DNA of 64,000 bases. It comes from Halomonas sp. Its GTDB lineage: Bacteria; Pseudomonadota; Gammaproteobacteria; Pseudomonadales; Halomonadaceae. The notes beneath the pieces were generated by a model. The model saw only the letters and a program-made list of their open reading frames with translations. It did not search any database and was not told the DNA's origin. The DNA is taken from contig NZ_JAGOBJ010000003.1 in the NCBI RefSeq assembly GCF_017983445.1, forward strand, positions 1 through 64,000, read 5' to 3'. The position numbers were made by a program, and so were the translations under genes. Shown here in pieces: positions 55,443 through 64,000 of this stretch (its first letter is position 1; every line of letters begins with the position of its first letter).

Positions 55443-56723
55443 TTACATTACGCTAAAGGCTTTTTCTGCCGCATTCAGCGTGAACTGAATATCTTCTGGC
55501 GTATGGGCACTTGACATGAACCCGGCCTCAAACGCGGAAGGGGCCAGATACACGCCGTGATCCAGCATCGCGCCGAAGAAACGGCGGAAAGCTTCAGGGT
55601 CACAGGCGGTTGCCTGGGCAAAGTTATCCACTCGGCTTTGTGAGGTGAAAAAGATGCCGAACATCCCACCGGCCGACTGCGTCATCATGGGAATACCCGC
55701 AGCATTGGCACGCTCCTGCAGACCGTTACATAGCGTTTCGACCCGCTGAGTGAGCGCATCATGAAAACCGGGAACCTGAAGCTTGGTCAGAAGCGCAACC
55801 CCTGCCGCCATGGCCAATGGGTTGCCTGACAACGTACCCGCTTGATAAACCGGCCCCATTGGCGAGATGTTTTGCATGACATCGCGCTTGCCACCAAAGG
55901 CGCCTACCGGCATACCGCCACCCACGATTTTCCCCAGGCAGGTTAAATCAGGAACAATTGAGTAATGTGCCTGCGCACCGCCCAAGGCCACCCGAAATCC
56001 GGTCATCACTTCGTCAAAAATCAGGATGCTGCCGTACTCGTTACACACCCGACGCAGGGTTTCCAGAAAACCCGGCTGTGGGGGAATACAGTTCATGTTG
56101 CCGGCTACAGGCTCAACGATAATGCAGGAAATCTGGTCACCGATCTCTGCAAAACACTCCTCAACGCCTTCAATATCGTTATAAGACAGCGTAATGGTAT
56201 GCTCGGCAAGCGATGCAGGAACGCCTGGCGAGCTGGGTTCACCGTGGGTAAGCGCGCCTGAACCAGCTTTTACCAGCAGCGAATCTGAGTGGCCGTGATA
56301 ATTGCCTTCGAACTTGACGATTTTATCGCGCCCGGTAGTGCCGCGCGCCAGCCGAATGGCCGACATGGTCGCCTCGGTGCCGGAGCTTGTCATGCGCACC
56401 ATTTCCATGGAGGGGATCATCTCGCAGATCAGATCCGCCATGGTGGTTTCAACCGCCGTGGGCGTACCAAACGAAAGGCCGTTATCCAGGCGGACGCGTA
56501 CGGCAGCCAGGACATCCTGATCAGCGTGGCCAGTAATCATTGGGCCCCAGGAGCCCACATAATCCACGTAGCGATTGCCTTCCACATCAAACAGGTAGGC
56601 GCCTTGGGCGCGTTCCATAAACACCGGCGGACGATGCAGGCCTTTAAAAGCACGCACCGGTGAATTTACGCCACCTGGAATATGGCGGCTAGCAAGCTCA
56701 AACAGTTCAGCAGATGTGGTCAT
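55443..56723 (-). CDS. hemL: Glutamate-1-semialdehyde 2,1-aminomutase
   Basis: HemL converts glutamate-1-semialdehyde to 5-aminolevulinate, the committed precursor of tetrapyrroles. A class III PLP aminotransferase of 426 residues: [22 protein letters not shown] at the start, [55 protein letters not shown] and the PLP-lysine motif [20 protein letters not shown] 56723 has GAGG 5 nt upstream; the much longer in-frame N-terminus is not homologous. Grouped with thiD and hemJ, the latter also in heme synthesis. Confidence 0.96.
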   Translation of the reverse strand: MTTSAELFELASRHIPGGVNSPVRAFKGLHRPPVFMERAQGAYLFDVEGNRYVDYVGSWGPMITGHADQDVLAAVRVRLDNGLSFGTPTAVETTMADLICEMIPSMEMVRMTSSGTEATMSAIRLARGTTGRDKIVKFEGNYHGHSDSLLVKAGSGALTHGEPSSPGVPASLAEHTITLSYNDIEGVEECFAEIGDQISCIIVEPVAGNMNCIPPQPGFLETLRRVCNEYGSILIFDEVMTGFRVALGGAQAHYSIVPDLTCLGKIVGGGMPVGAFGGKRDVMQNISPMGPVYQAGTLSGNPLAMAAGVALLTKLQVPGFHDALTQRVETLCNGLQERANAAGIPMMTQSAGGMFGIFFTSQSRVDNFAQATACDPEAFRRFFGAMLDHGVYLAPSAFEAGFMSSAHTPEDIQFTLNAAEKAFSVM

Positions 56724-56757
56724 GACGTCCTCAATATTCGTGGCTTTGCTTATGAGA

Positions 56758-57567
56758 TCAAAAGCGAACCGGTCGTGGCAAGCGGTTAGGCAAACACTGA
56801 CCACTGGGTGGCTGATACCCATGAGACAAACTCTCCCAGGTAAAGTGCTGGGCCTGCTCGCAGGCAGTTGGCAAGCGCTCACCAACCGCCAGGCGTGCCG
56901 CAATCGACGATGCCAACGTGCAGCCTGAGCCGTGAAACTGCTCGGGTAAACGCGGCCACTGCCATTGACGTGTGGTATCGGGTGAATGCAGCGTATGTAC
57001 CACCTGCTGCTCATTGCCCGGAACAGGCTCATCGGTTGCGGTAACTAATACTGCCTGGCAGCCTTGTGATAAAAGCGCGACGGCGCGTGCCGTATCGTCC
57101 AGTGGGTCAGCAATCTCTGGGACTAGCTGCGCCAGCTCGTAACGATTGGGCGTTAAGATATCCACAAGCGGTATCAAACGCTCACTATAGAGCTTTATCA
57201 ATTGGGGTGTGGATAACTCAGTTCCCCCTCCCGCTTTCAGCACCGGGTCGGCTACCACCGGGATGCCGGGAAAACGGCGAATAATTTGCTCGGCCGCTCT
57301 TAATGTCGCTTCATCCGCCAACAAGCCTAGCTTAATGGCGGCTATTTGCATGCCGCTTAACGCTTCTGCCATGTGCCGCATCAATACAGGATCAGCCGGT
57401 ACAACATGAGTAACGTTGTGACAGTTCTGTACCGTCAAGGCAGTCGGGATAGTAACGGCCCAACCACCACAGGCGGCTATGGTTTCACTGTCGGCTACCA
57501 AGCCCGCCCCCCCCGTAGGATCATGGCCGGCCAGCACTAAAACAACCGGAGCAAGAGGTTGGCGCAT
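56758..57567 (-). CDS. thiD: Hydroxymethylpyrimidine/phosphomethylpyrimidine kinase
   Basis: ThiD phosphorylates HMP and HMP-phosphate for thiamine synthesis. A ribokinase-family protein of 269 residues with [53 protein letters not shown] and the C-terminal [16 protein letters not shown] anion-hole motif. ATG 57567 overlaps the hemJ stop (TGATG), so expression is coupled. Its place between hemJ and hemL links cofactor genes in one unit. Confidence 0.92.
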   Translation of the reverse strand: MRQPLAPVVLVLAGHDPTGGAGLVADSETIAACGGWAVTIPTALTVQNCHNVTHVVPADPVLMRHMAEALSGMQIAAIKLGLLADEATLRAAEQIIRRFPGIPVVADPVLKAGGGTELSTPQLIKLYSERLIPLVDILTPNRYELAQLVPEIADPLDDTARAVALLSQGCQAVLVTATDEPVPGNEQQVVHTLHSPDTTRQWQWPRLPEQFHGSGCTLASSIAARLAVGERLPTACEQAQHFTWESLSHGYQPPSGQCLPNRLPRPVRF

Positions 57568-57998
57568 CAAAAGGGTTTCACAACAGCGAGCAAAATAATT
57601 ACGACGAGTGCAATGACCGGCGCTTCATTGAACCAGCGGAAGAACGTGTGGCTTTTCGTGCAACGATCCTGGGCGAACTGCTTTAAATAAATCAGGCACA
57701 CATGGTGATAAGCAATCAACAGAACAACAAACGTAAGCTTTACGTGCATCCATCCCTGGCTTAGCCAGCCAGGCACCAGGTAAAGCATCCATCCGCCAAA
57801 AATCAGCACCAGTATCATCGAAGGCGTCATGATGCCGCGATACAGCTTGCGCTCCATGGTCTTGAAATACGCCATGGACTGCTCATCACCTTTATCGCGT
57901 GCCGTTGCGTGATAGACATAAAGCCGCGGCAAATAAAATAGCGCGGCAAACCAGGTCACCATGGCCATCAAGTGCAAGGCCTTTACCCATAGGTACAT
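57567..57998 (-). CDS. hemJ: Protoporphyrinogen IX oxidase HemJ (UPF0093)
   Basis: HemJ is the membrane-bound, oxygen-independent protoporphyrinogen oxidase of many proteobacteria. The 143-residue product has four predicted transmembrane helices, a conserved His near the N-terminus (LWVKALHLMAMVTWFAALFYLPRLYVYH) and the MTPSMILVLIFGGWML segment, matching the UPF0093 family. Position in an operon with hemL supports heme synthesis over the alternative CopD-like reading. Confidence 0.92.
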   Translation of the reverse strand: MYLWVKALHLMAMVTWFAALFYLPRLYVYHATARDKGDEQSMAYFKTMERKLYRGIMTPSMILVLIFGGWMLYLVPGWLSQGWMHVKLTFVVLLIAYHHVCLIYLKQFAQDRCTKSHTFFRWFNEAPVIALVVIILLAVVKPF

Positions 57999-58007
57999 TG
58001 TCTCTCC

Positions 58008-59798
58008 TTATACGGGTGAATCATTATCTTTCGGGTCGGCGTAGTAATAGTAACGCTCAATGGCGCCGCGGGTGATGATACCTGAAATCCGTTGCTGCTT
58101 TGGTCGATAGCCATGCACAACATAAAGTGCCCCCAAGGCATCATCCTGGAGTTTTAAAAACGCCTCAGAAAGCGTTGCCTGCAGGCCAATGGGCGCCAGC
58201 TCCAAACGCTGGCCAGGAATTTCCAATAAATCCACCAGCTCATCTTTAGGGGGCGCTTCACCGTTTAACGCTTCATCATGTTCCAGCAGCCAGCGCGCAA
58301 GCGTAGCGGCTTTCAAGGCAAGCACGGTTTTTTCATCACTTGAGCGCTCAATGATAAGCCAGACAGGGTTGTTTTCCAGAAGCTTTCGCGCCTGATCGAG
58401 CGTTATCATGCGCTCCGTGCGCACCAGGCTGCGCTCCATGACGGCCGGTACTGATACGCGCGACAGCGCCTGCATCAACGGCTGTTGCAGTGGGTGTAAT
58501 CCATAACGCACGGCGCTGATAAAAAAGCCTTCACAGCCAGTAAGCTGGCGCGACGTCAAGCAGGCAACGACAACCACCAGCATCCCTGGAAGCATAATAT
58601 TGGACGTATGGGTAAGCTCTAGCAGGGCCATTAATGCGGCAAGCGGTGCCTGTAAAACGGCTCCCATCATGGCGGCCATACCAAGCATGGCGTAGACAGC
58701 GGGGTCTGCTGCTTTATCGGGCCAGAAAAAACCTCCCAGCATGCCGCCCAAGGCGCCTGTCGCGGCCCCTATCACCAGCGTAGGGCCTATAATCCCGATG
58801 GGTACTCCGCCAGCCACGGTAAGTGCCGTAATCAATAACTTGGCAATTATAAGTGCTATCAGAACGCTGATTTCCAGCTGATTATTCAGGGCAGCGGCCA
58901 CACTGTCATAGCCGATCCCCTGAATTTGCGGAAACCACCACGCGACTGCTGCCGTCGACACCCCAACGGCTCCCAGACGGAGCCATAAAGGCAACGCTTG
59001 TAAGCGCTGATGGCGCGAAATATGGATAAACAGCCCAGCCAGAAGGCCCACGACCAGCCCGAGTATGATCACCCAGGGTAAATTCATCAGCGAGCCTAGC
59101 GCCATTTCAGGGATACGGAAGGCCGGTTCGTTACCGTAGACCACCTGGGCGACCAGTGCTCCCATGGTGGAGGCCAGAATCACTGGCATGAAACTCATCA
59201 AAGTGTATTCCATCATCACCACTTCCATGGCGAAGATGACGCCGGCGATCGGCGTATTGAATGAGGCAGAGATGCCTGCGGCGGTACCACAGGCGACCAG
59301 TACACGCAGGCTGTTATTGGGTAAGCGAAGCTTGACCCCTAGCCCGCTTGAGGCCGCAGCCCCCAGATGAATGGCTGGACCCTCCCGACCTGCCGAAAGC
59401 CCACCCAGAACTGATACCACGCCCACCCACCACTGATTTAACCAGTTGCGAAGCGGAAAACGCCCCTGATGATAAGAAAGGCGTTCAATAACGTGGCCTA
59501 CGCCCATTTTCTGGGCCGTGACTTTTTGTCGGTAAAGCAGCACGCCAATCAAGCTGACAGCCACAAGCGGAAGCAATGAGCGTAACCAGGGAGACAACCC
59601 CTCGAACGCTTCTGGATTACCTCCCGGCATATAAAGTACGGCGCCCGCTTCGAGCAATAGTCGAAAGGCAACCATCACTGCGCCCGTAATCACCCCGGAT
59701 GCTAACCCCAGTACGCAGAGCTGCGGCAATGCATCGACATTGGCCAACTGGCGGCGAAAACTCTCTAGGGTAAAATCAGACCGGGAAAAACGCGCCAC
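58008..59798 (-). CDS. ClC-family chloride channel/transporter
   Basis: A 596-residue ClC protein with about ten or more hydrophobic segments (residues 25-430) and a C-terminal region (about 440-596) resembling a pair of CBS domains. The signature GREGPAIHLGA supplies the gating glutamate (Gluex) and PIGIIGPTLVIGAATGALGG forms a later selectivity segment; the usual first motif GSGIP is replaced by MGVGHVI. Whether it is a channel or an H+/Cl- exchanger is undecided. The GTG at 59798 was chosen because AAAGGAAGG lies 5 nt upstream, better than ATG 59843 or 59900. Operon leader for hemJ (9-bp gap). Confidence 0.88.
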   Translation of the reverse strand: MARFSRSDFTLESFRRQLANVDALPQLCVLGLASGVITGAVMVAFRLLLEAGAVLYMPGGNPEAFEGLSPWLRSLLPLVAVSLIGVLLYRQKVTAQKMGVGHVIERLSYHQGRFPLRNWLNQWWVGVVSVLGGLSAGREGPAIHLGAAASSGLGVKLRLPNNSLRVLVACGTAAGISASFNTPIAGVIFAMEVVMMEYTLMSFMPVILASTMGALVAQVVYGNEPAFRIPEMALGSLMNLPWVIILGLVVGLLAGLFIHISRHQRLQALPLWLRLGAVGVSTAAVAWWFPQIQGIGYDSVAAALNNQLEISVLIALIIAKLLITALTVAGGVPIGIIGPTLVIGAATGALGGMLGGFFWPDKAADPAVYAMLGMAAMMGAVLQAPLAALMALLELTHTSNIMLPGMLVVVVACLTSRQLTGCEGFFISAVRYGLHPLQQPLMQALSRVSVPAVMERSLVRTERMITLDQARKLLENNPVWLIIERSSDEKTVLALKAATLARWLLEHDEALNGEAPPKDELVDLLEIPGQRLELAPIGLQATLSEAFLKLQDDALGALYVVHGYRPKQQRISGIITRGAIERYYYYADPKDNDSPV

Positions 59799-59932
59799 GA
59801 CGACCTTCCTTTGCTCTTGTGTTGTAGTCCTCTTGTGTATCATAGCCGGATACACTTCGACAGCCTGCAGCAATCTGTTTAGGCTGTTAATTATTAACAT
59901 GTCCCAAATGCGAAACTCGCAAGGAGCGATTT

Positions 59933-60967
59933 GTGATTAAGGTCGGCATTGTCGGCGGTACGGGTTACACCGGCGTTGAACTACTGCGGTTACTCGCCCA
60001 GCACCCTAACGTCAGCGTTGAAGCAATTACCTCGCGCTCAGAAGCAGGGGTAAAAGTGTGCGATATGTACCCCAACCTGCGCGGCCACTACGACACGTTG
60101 GCCTTTAGCGAACCTGATACTGAGCAGCTGGGTGCCCTGGATGCGGTATTTTTTGCAACACCTCATGGCGTTGCCCACGCGTTAGCCGGTGAGCTTTTGG
60201 AAAAAGGCACACGGGTTATCGATCTGTCGGCCGATTTCCGGCTGCGCGACGCTGACGTATGGAGTAAGTGGTACGGCCAGCCCCACGGCGCACCTTCACT
60301 GCTTGAAGAAGCAGTCTACGGTTTGCCAGAAATGCACCGCGAGCAAATAAAGACGGCACGCTTGATTGCCGTTCCCGGCTGCTACCCAACCGCCGTACAG
60401 CTAGGCTACCTGCCGCTGCTGGAAGCGGGGCTGATTGACCCCCTGCAGTTGATTGCCGACTGCAAATCCGGCGTTACGGGTGCCGGACGTGGTGCCAAGG
60501 TGCCTTCACTTCTGGCAGAAGCCAGCGAGTCATTCAAAGCCTACGGCGCTTCAGGGCATCGTCACCTGCCTGAGATTCGACAGGGCCTTAATGATATGCA
60601 GGCAAACCCGGTGGGCTTGACCTTCGTACCGCATCTAACCCCCATGATTCGGGGCATTCATGCAACGCTTTATAGTCAGCTCACCACCACGGCTGACGAT
60701 CTCCAGGCACTTTTTGAAAAGCGCTATGCCAACGAACCGTTCGTTGACGTAATGCCTGCGGGTAGCCACCCTGAAACGCGTAGCGTAAAAGGCATCAATA
60801 CCTGTCGCTTAGCCGTGCATCGTCCGGAAAACAGCAACACGGTGGTGGTTCTGTCGGTCATCGATAATCTGGTGAAAGGCGCTTCAGGCCAGGCCATTCA
60901 AAATCTCAACCTGATGTTTGGCTTCGATGAAACCATGGGCCTCACCGCCCCGGCGTTAATGCCTTAA
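59933..60967 (+). CDS. argC: N-acetyl-gamma-glutamyl-phosphate reductase
   Basis: ArgC reduces N-acetyl-glutamyl-phosphate to the semialdehyde in arginine synthesis. The 344-residue product begins with GTG after AAGGAG and [24 protein letters not shown] (NADP fold). The catalytic cysteine is in [30 protein letters not shown] and the C-terminal [28 protein letters not shown] are family signatures. Divergent from clcA. A hairpin without T tract follows the stop. Confidence 0.97.
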   Translation: MIKVGIVGGTGYTGVELLRLLAQHPNVSVEAITSRSEAGVKVCDMYPNLRGHYDTLAFSEPDTEQLGALDAVFFATPHGVAHALAGELLEKGTRVIDLSADFRLRDADVWSKWYGQPHGAPSLLEEAVYGLPEMHREQIKTARLIAVPGCYPTAVQLGYLPLLEAGLIDPLQLIADCKSGVTGAGRGAKVPSLLAEASESFKAYGASGHRHLPEIRQGLNDMQANPVGLTFVPHLTPMIRGIHATLYSQLTTTADDLQALFEKRYANEPFVDVMPAGSHPETRSVKGINTCRLAVHRPENSNTVVVLSVIDNLVKGASGQAIQNLNLMFGFDETMGLTAPALMP

Positions 60968-61001
60968 GCGCTAGAGCTCATGTCTTGTGAGCTAGCCCTT
61001 T

Positions 61002-61030
61002 GCAGAGGGCAACGCCAGGTTGCCTTCTGC
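61002..61030 (+). repeat. Inverted repeat between argC and erpA
   Basis: GCAGAGGGCAAC-gccag-GTTGCCTTCTGC: a 12-bp stem with one G-T pair, 35 nt after argC. Lacks a T run, so a terminator role is uncertain; it could be a Rho-dependent end, a processing stem or an operator upstream of erpA. Confidence 0.6.
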
Positions 61031-61049
61031 GGATACGCCAATACAATAG

Positions 61050-61079
61050 TTGACCATTTTGCTGGGAATTACCCATAAT
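61050..61079 (+). promoter_or_regulatory. Candidate erpA promoter
   Basis: TTGACC (61050-61055), an 18-bp spacer and CATAAT (61074-61079), with a start expected near 61086, about 42 nt before erpA. Near-consensus hexamers; in E. coli the equivalent gene is controlled by IscR, whose site was not identified here. Confidence 0.55.
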
Positions 61080-61127
61080 TACCCCCCAATGCCGATTATT
61101 CGTTCTTTAAGCTCGCGGGAGGTACCC

Positions 61128-61481
61128 ATGAGCGGTGCAGAAGCTTTTGTTCCAACCCCTTTAATGCTGTCCGATAGTGCACGTAAGCGTATTAGTGCCT
61201 TGATGGATGAAGAAAATAACCCCGCCCTGAAACTGCGTGTCTACGTAACCGGCGGCGGCTGCTCAGGTTTTCAGTACGGATTCGATTTCGCCGATAGCGT
61301 TGCCGAAGACGACACGCTCATTGAGTTTGGCAAGGCTATCCTGGTGGTTGACCCCCTGTCTTACCAGTATCTGGTGGGCTCTACGGTGGATTACGAAGAA
61401 GGCCTCGCGGGCGCGCGTTTTCGTATTCAAAATCCCAATGCCACGACAACATGCGGCTGCGGTGCCTCGTTTATGGTCTAG
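61128..61481 (+). CDS. erpA: Iron-sulfur cluster insertion protein ErpA
   Basis: An A-type carrier of 117 residues that delivers [4Fe-4S] clusters to apo-proteins. It has the family core [24 protein letters not shown] and the C-terminal [11 protein letters not shown], supplying the three conserved cysteines of the C-x(n)-CxC motif. The start at 61128 follows GGGAGG. In Pseudomonas, erpA is likewise close to argC (family knowledge). Confidence 0.95.
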   Translation: MSGAEAFVPTPLMLSDSARKRISALMDEENNPALKLRVYVTGGGCSGFQYGFDFADSVAEDDTLIEFGKAILVVDPLSYQYLVGSTVDYEEGLAGARFRIQNPNATTTCGCGASFMV

Positions 61482-61640
61482 CTATCGCCTCCTTGCGTTG
61501 GTAGCAAGGGCTCCTCGTGACTTGACGCCTTGTCGGTTTCTCGCCAAGGTTGATAGGTCAACAACCGCTCATATGGCGCGATAAAGAGAACACAATCTCT
61601 TTAAAACGCTGCACAAGAGCTATAAAACACGGGGAAACAA

Positions 61641-62411
61641 ATGAAATCCATACTAACGAATAAAGCAATAGCTTCCGCCATAGCCTTGGGTTTAGGCACT
61701 GCTACTGTCGCCATGGCCCAAACGCCATCCGTCAATGTAGCGACCGACCCAAGCTTCGTTCCGTTTGAAATGATGGATCCTGACACCGGTGAAATGATCG
61801 GTTTCGACATGGATATCATCAATGAAATCGCAGACCGCGCCGGTTTTGAAGTTAACCTGACCACCATGGAATTCTCCGGCATTATTCCGGCCGTACAGAC
61901 CGGTAGCCAGGAAGTCGCCATTGCCGGTATCACGATTACCGATGAACGCGCGCAAATTGTCGATTTCACAGACCCCTACTATGACTCGGGCCTACAGATC
62001 ATTGTCCGCGCTGATAATGAAGAGGTCTCCTCACTTGAAGACCTTCAGGATCTGACTATTGGCACCAAGATCGGCTCCACCAGCTACGACTTCCTGCAAC
62101 AGGAATTGGGTGAAAACGCCGACATCACGCCTTACCCTGGCACTGCTGACATGTATATGGCCCTACTGGGACGTAATGTCGACGCTGTGCTTTATGACTC
62201 CCCCAACGTTGCCTACTTCTCGCAGACCCGCGGTGAAGGCCGTACCAAAGTCGTTGGCCCGCTTTATGAAGGCCAACAGTACGGCATCGTTTTCCATAAG
62301 GGCAGTGAATGGGTAGAGCCTGCCAATGAAGCGCTTGCCGCCATGCGTGAAGACGGCACCTACGACGAAATCTACGCCAAGTGGTTCGGCGAAGCACCCA
62401 GCGAAGACTAA
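61641..62411 (+). CDS. ABC transporter substrate-binding protein, polar amino acid type
   Basis: Periplasmic solute-binding protein, family 3: 256 residues, signal peptide (about 1-26, ending AMAQ), then [40 protein letters not shown] and [42 protein letters not shown], the family signature for GlnH/HisJ-like binding. The ligand cannot be named from sequence alone; Arg/Asp ligand residues consistent with amino acids are present. First of three genes in an importer operon. Confidence 0.92.
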   Translation: MKSILTNKAIASAIALGLGTATVAMAQTPSVNVATDPSFVPFEMMDPDTGEMIGFDMDIINEIADRAGFEVNLTTMEFSGIIPAVQTGSQEVAIAGITITDERAQIVDFTDPYYDSGLQIIVRADNEEVSSLEDLQDLTIGTKIGSTSYDFLQQELGENADITPYPGTADMYMALLGRNVDAVLYDSPNVAYFSQTRGEGRTKVVGPLYEGQQYGIVFHKGSEWVEPANEALAAMREDGTYDEIYAKWFGEAPSED

Positions 62412-62443
62412 GCGGGCTGCCAATCGCATTTGTAATCACTCAT

Positions 62444-62478
62444 CACAGGGCCGGGCGGCCATTTCCCCCGGCCCTGTG
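62444..62478 (+). repeat. REP-like hairpin between binding protein and permease genes
   Basis: CACAGGGCCGGG (62444-62455) pairs with CCCGGCCCTGTG (62467-62478) around an 11-nt loop: a 12-bp G+C-rich stem. Its placement after the binding-protein gene is typical of structures that raise the binding protein transcript level relative to the permease. No T tract follows, so it is likely a stability element rather than a full terminator. Confidence 0.75.
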
Positions 62479-62516
62479 CCGTTGTAATGTCGCTTTTTCC
62501 TTTTTGGAGATAACGC

Positions 62517-63188
62517 GTGGACTTCGATTTTCAGTTTGATTGGTCGGCAGCGTTTGCGTCGATCCCCTACCTGCTACCCGGCATCCCCTGGACACTTCTT
62601 ATTTCGTTTGGCGGTCTAGCGTTTGGCTTTTTTATCGGCATTTTCTTTGGCCTGCTGCGGATTAGCCCGATCCGCTGGCTACGCTGGCTTGCTATTTGTT
62701 ATATAGAAATATTTCGCGGCACGCCTATTCTCGTGCAGGTGCTATTTATCTTTTACGGTCTTCCCCAACTGCTGGGTAGCCCCATCAATGCACTGGTCGC
62801 GGGTATCGCGGCGATTGCGGTCAACTCAGGCGCCTACATTTCAGAAATCGTGCGCGGCGGTGTGCAGTCGATTGAGCGCGGCCAGCGTGAAGCCTCGCTG
62901 TCGCTCGGGCTTTCCCGCACTCAGGCGTTTCGCTACGTGATCTGGCCGCAGGCGTTTCGCCGCATGATTCCGCCTCTGGGCAATCAGGGCATCATCAGTA
63001 TCAAGGATACATCACTGTTCTCCGTAATCGGGGTAGGCGAGCTGGTGCGTCAGGGACAGATCTATATTGCCACGACGTTTACCGCCCTTGAGGTCTACTT
63101 TATGGTCGCGCTGATGTATCTGGCGATCACCTGGACCCTTTCCATTATTCTGCGCCAGCTTGAGAGCCGCGGCATTGCCGGCCAATAA
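62517..63188 (+). CDS. ABC transporter permease, polar amino acid type
   Basis: Inner-membrane permease of 223 residues with five predicted transmembrane segments. The HisMQ/GlnP-family motif appears as [24 protein letters not shown], and the EAA loop as [33 protein letters not shown]. Starts with GTG after GGAGA. A single permease gene suggests a homodimer. Middle gene of the three-gene importer. Confidence 0.94.
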   Translation: MDFDFQFDWSAAFASIPYLLPGIPWTLLISFGGLAFGFFIGIFFGLLRISPIRWLRWLAICYIEIFRGTPILVQVLFIFYGLPQLLGSPINALVAGIAAIAVNSGAYISEIVRGGVQSIERGQREASLSLGLSRTQAFRYVIWPQAFRRMIPPLGNQGIISIKDTSLFSVIGVGELVRQGQIYIATTFTALEVYFMVALMYLAITWTLSIILRQLESRGIAGQ

Positions 63189-63199
63189 GGACACGTACA

Positions 63200-63970
63200 A
63201 TGACCGATACAATGTCACCTACAGTGCAACCAATTGTGCGTATGCAGAAGCTGAACAAACACTTTGGCAGCCTGCATGTATTAAATGATATTGACCTTGA
63301 GATTATTCCTGGCGAAGTCGTTGTGGTGATTGGCGCCAGCGGGTCAGGTAAATCAACGCTGATTCGCTGTATTAACGGCCTGGAAGAGTTTCAATCCGGC
63401 ACGTTAAGCGTTGATGGCAATACGCTAAAACCCGACGGTAAAAGCAGTAAAGCGCTGCAAACCATCCGTACCGAGGTCGGCATGGTTTTCCAGCAGTTCA
63501 ATCTGTTTCCTCATCTAAGCGTTATCGACAATATCACCCTAGCGCCGATGAAAGTACGCGGCTGGAGCCGAAGCGATGCAGTGGCAACCGCAAAACGCCT
63601 GCTTGAGCGGGTGGGTATTGCCGATCAGGCCGATAAATATCCCAGTCAGCTCTCAGGCGGCCAGCAGCAGCGCGTAGCGCTTGCACGGGCCTTGGCCATG
63701 GAACCCCGGCTCATGCTGTTTGACGAGCCTACCTCAGCGCTTGACCCCGAAATGATTGGTGAAGTACTCGATGCCATGCGCGAGCTTGCCAAAGAAGGCA
63801 TGACCATGGTGATTGTTACCCATGAAATGGGCTTTGCACGTGAAGTGGCTGACCGGATTATCTTTATCCATAAAGGCGTTATTGCAGAACAGGGAACGCC
63901 CCAACAGCTCTTTGATGCACCTCAGCATGAACGAACCCAATCGTTTCTTGCCCGGGTGCTCAAGCACTAA
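63200..63970 (+). CDS. ABC transporter ATP-binding protein, polar amino acid type
   Basis: ATPase subunit of 256 residues: Walker [11 protein letters not shown]-loop [13 protein letters not shown], signature [18 protein letters not shown], Walker [15 protein letters not shown] and switch His in [15 protein letters not shown]. This GlnQ/HisP-type set (the ALDPE and [10 protein letters not shown] motifs) energises amino-acid import. Its ATG is 11 bp after the permease stop with AAGGA upstream. The window ends 30 bp beyond. Confidence 0.96.
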   Translation: MTDTMSPTVQPIVRMQKLNKHFGSLHVLNDIDLEIIPGEVVVVIGASGSGKSTLIRCINGLEEFQSGTLSVDGNTLKPDGKSSKALQTIRTEVGMVFQQFNLFPHLSVIDNITLAPMKVRGWSRSDAVATAKRLLERVGIADQADKYPSQLSGGQQQRVALARALAMEPRLMLFDEPTSALDPEMIGEVLDAMRELAKEGMTMVIVTHEMGFAREVADRIIFIHKGVIAEQGTPQQLFDAPQHERTQSFLARVLKH

Positions 63971-64000
63971 ATCTGAGTAAATTGTCGTTTCAACCGTGCT

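Noticed and set aside
55443-57032. Long 529-codon version of hemL
   Set aside because: The first 103 codons overlap thiD and are not HemL-like; the ATG at 56723 has a proper Shine-Dalgarno and family N-terminus.
61482-61640. Terminator after erpA (CCTTGC...GCAAGG near 61491-61509)
   Set aside because: Stem of only 6 bp and no T tract; too weak to call.

Overview
This window is a chromosomal segment of a Gammaproteobacterium that spans the replication origin. Gene content, 6S RNA linked to the formyl-THF cyclo-ligase gene, the pepP-ubiH-ubiI cluster, the rrn leader and Pseudomonas-like gene neighbourhoods point to an Oceanospirillales-type organism, most likely Halomonas or a close relative. 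That assignment is inference, because no database comparison was possible. Nearly all of the DNA is densely packed core-genome sequence. I saw no prophage, insertion sequence, CRISPR array, integron or tRNA gene.

Layout. 1-690: 5' end of a 16S rRNA gene (minus strand) with its antitermination leader and two candidate promoters. 0.7-6.6 kb: pyrB converging with a gshB/yqgE/ruvX, CvfB-like, rsmE, secB and rhodanese series. 6.8-10.9 kb: gpmI-envC-ctpA (cell division and envelope proteolysis). 10.9-16.8 kb: ubiI-ubiH-pepP-ygfB facing zapA, 6S RNA and the formyl-THF cyclo-ligase gene. 16.9-19.6 kb: a candidate small membrane protein, ilvA and rpiA. 19.6-31 kb: a lipopolysaccharide inner-core locus (waaA, hldE, three GT9 heptosyltransferases, a Kdo kinase, GT4 and GT2 transferases, an OpgB-like phosphoglycerol transferase, hldD) with genes alternating between strands and overlapping at their tails. 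31-36 kb: glyQS, an unassigned kinase-fold protein and gmhB. 36-43 kb: gyrB-recF-dnaN-dnaA and the AT-rich oriC with DnaA boxes. Four perfect 16-bp parS (ParB) sites lie between 34.4 and 39.3 kb, two of them inside recF. 43-50.3 kb: rpmH-rnpA-yidC-mnmE, then rlmJ and an rdgB-hemW-OmpA lipoprotein operon. 50.3-55.4 kb: a complete curli (functional amyloid) locus, csgD-E-F-G then csgB-csgA, all on one strand, plus a small secreted protein of unknown function. 55.4-59.8 kb: a clcA-hemJ-thiD-hemL operon. 59.9-64 kb: argC, erpA and a three-gene polar amino-acid ABC transporter.

How the parts work together. hldE, gmhB and hldD supply three of the four ADP-heptose functions (gmhA is not here) for the heptosyltransferases. 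WaaA with a Kdo kinase suggests a Haemophilus/Vibrio-style phosphorylated Kdo in the inner core. The parS cluster beside oriC marks the segregation origin, but parAB is not next to mnmE, where it often lies in related bacteria. The curli locus encodes regulator, secretion pore, accessory factors, nucleator and a long 13-repeat major subunit, and is visibly more AT-rich than its surroundings.

I did not find a clearly undescribed system. The best leads are the kinase-fold protein beside parS and gmhB, the curli-adjacent secreted protein, the 57-codon membrane-protein candidate, the pentapeptide tail on the Kdo kinase and the truncated OpgB-like enzyme.
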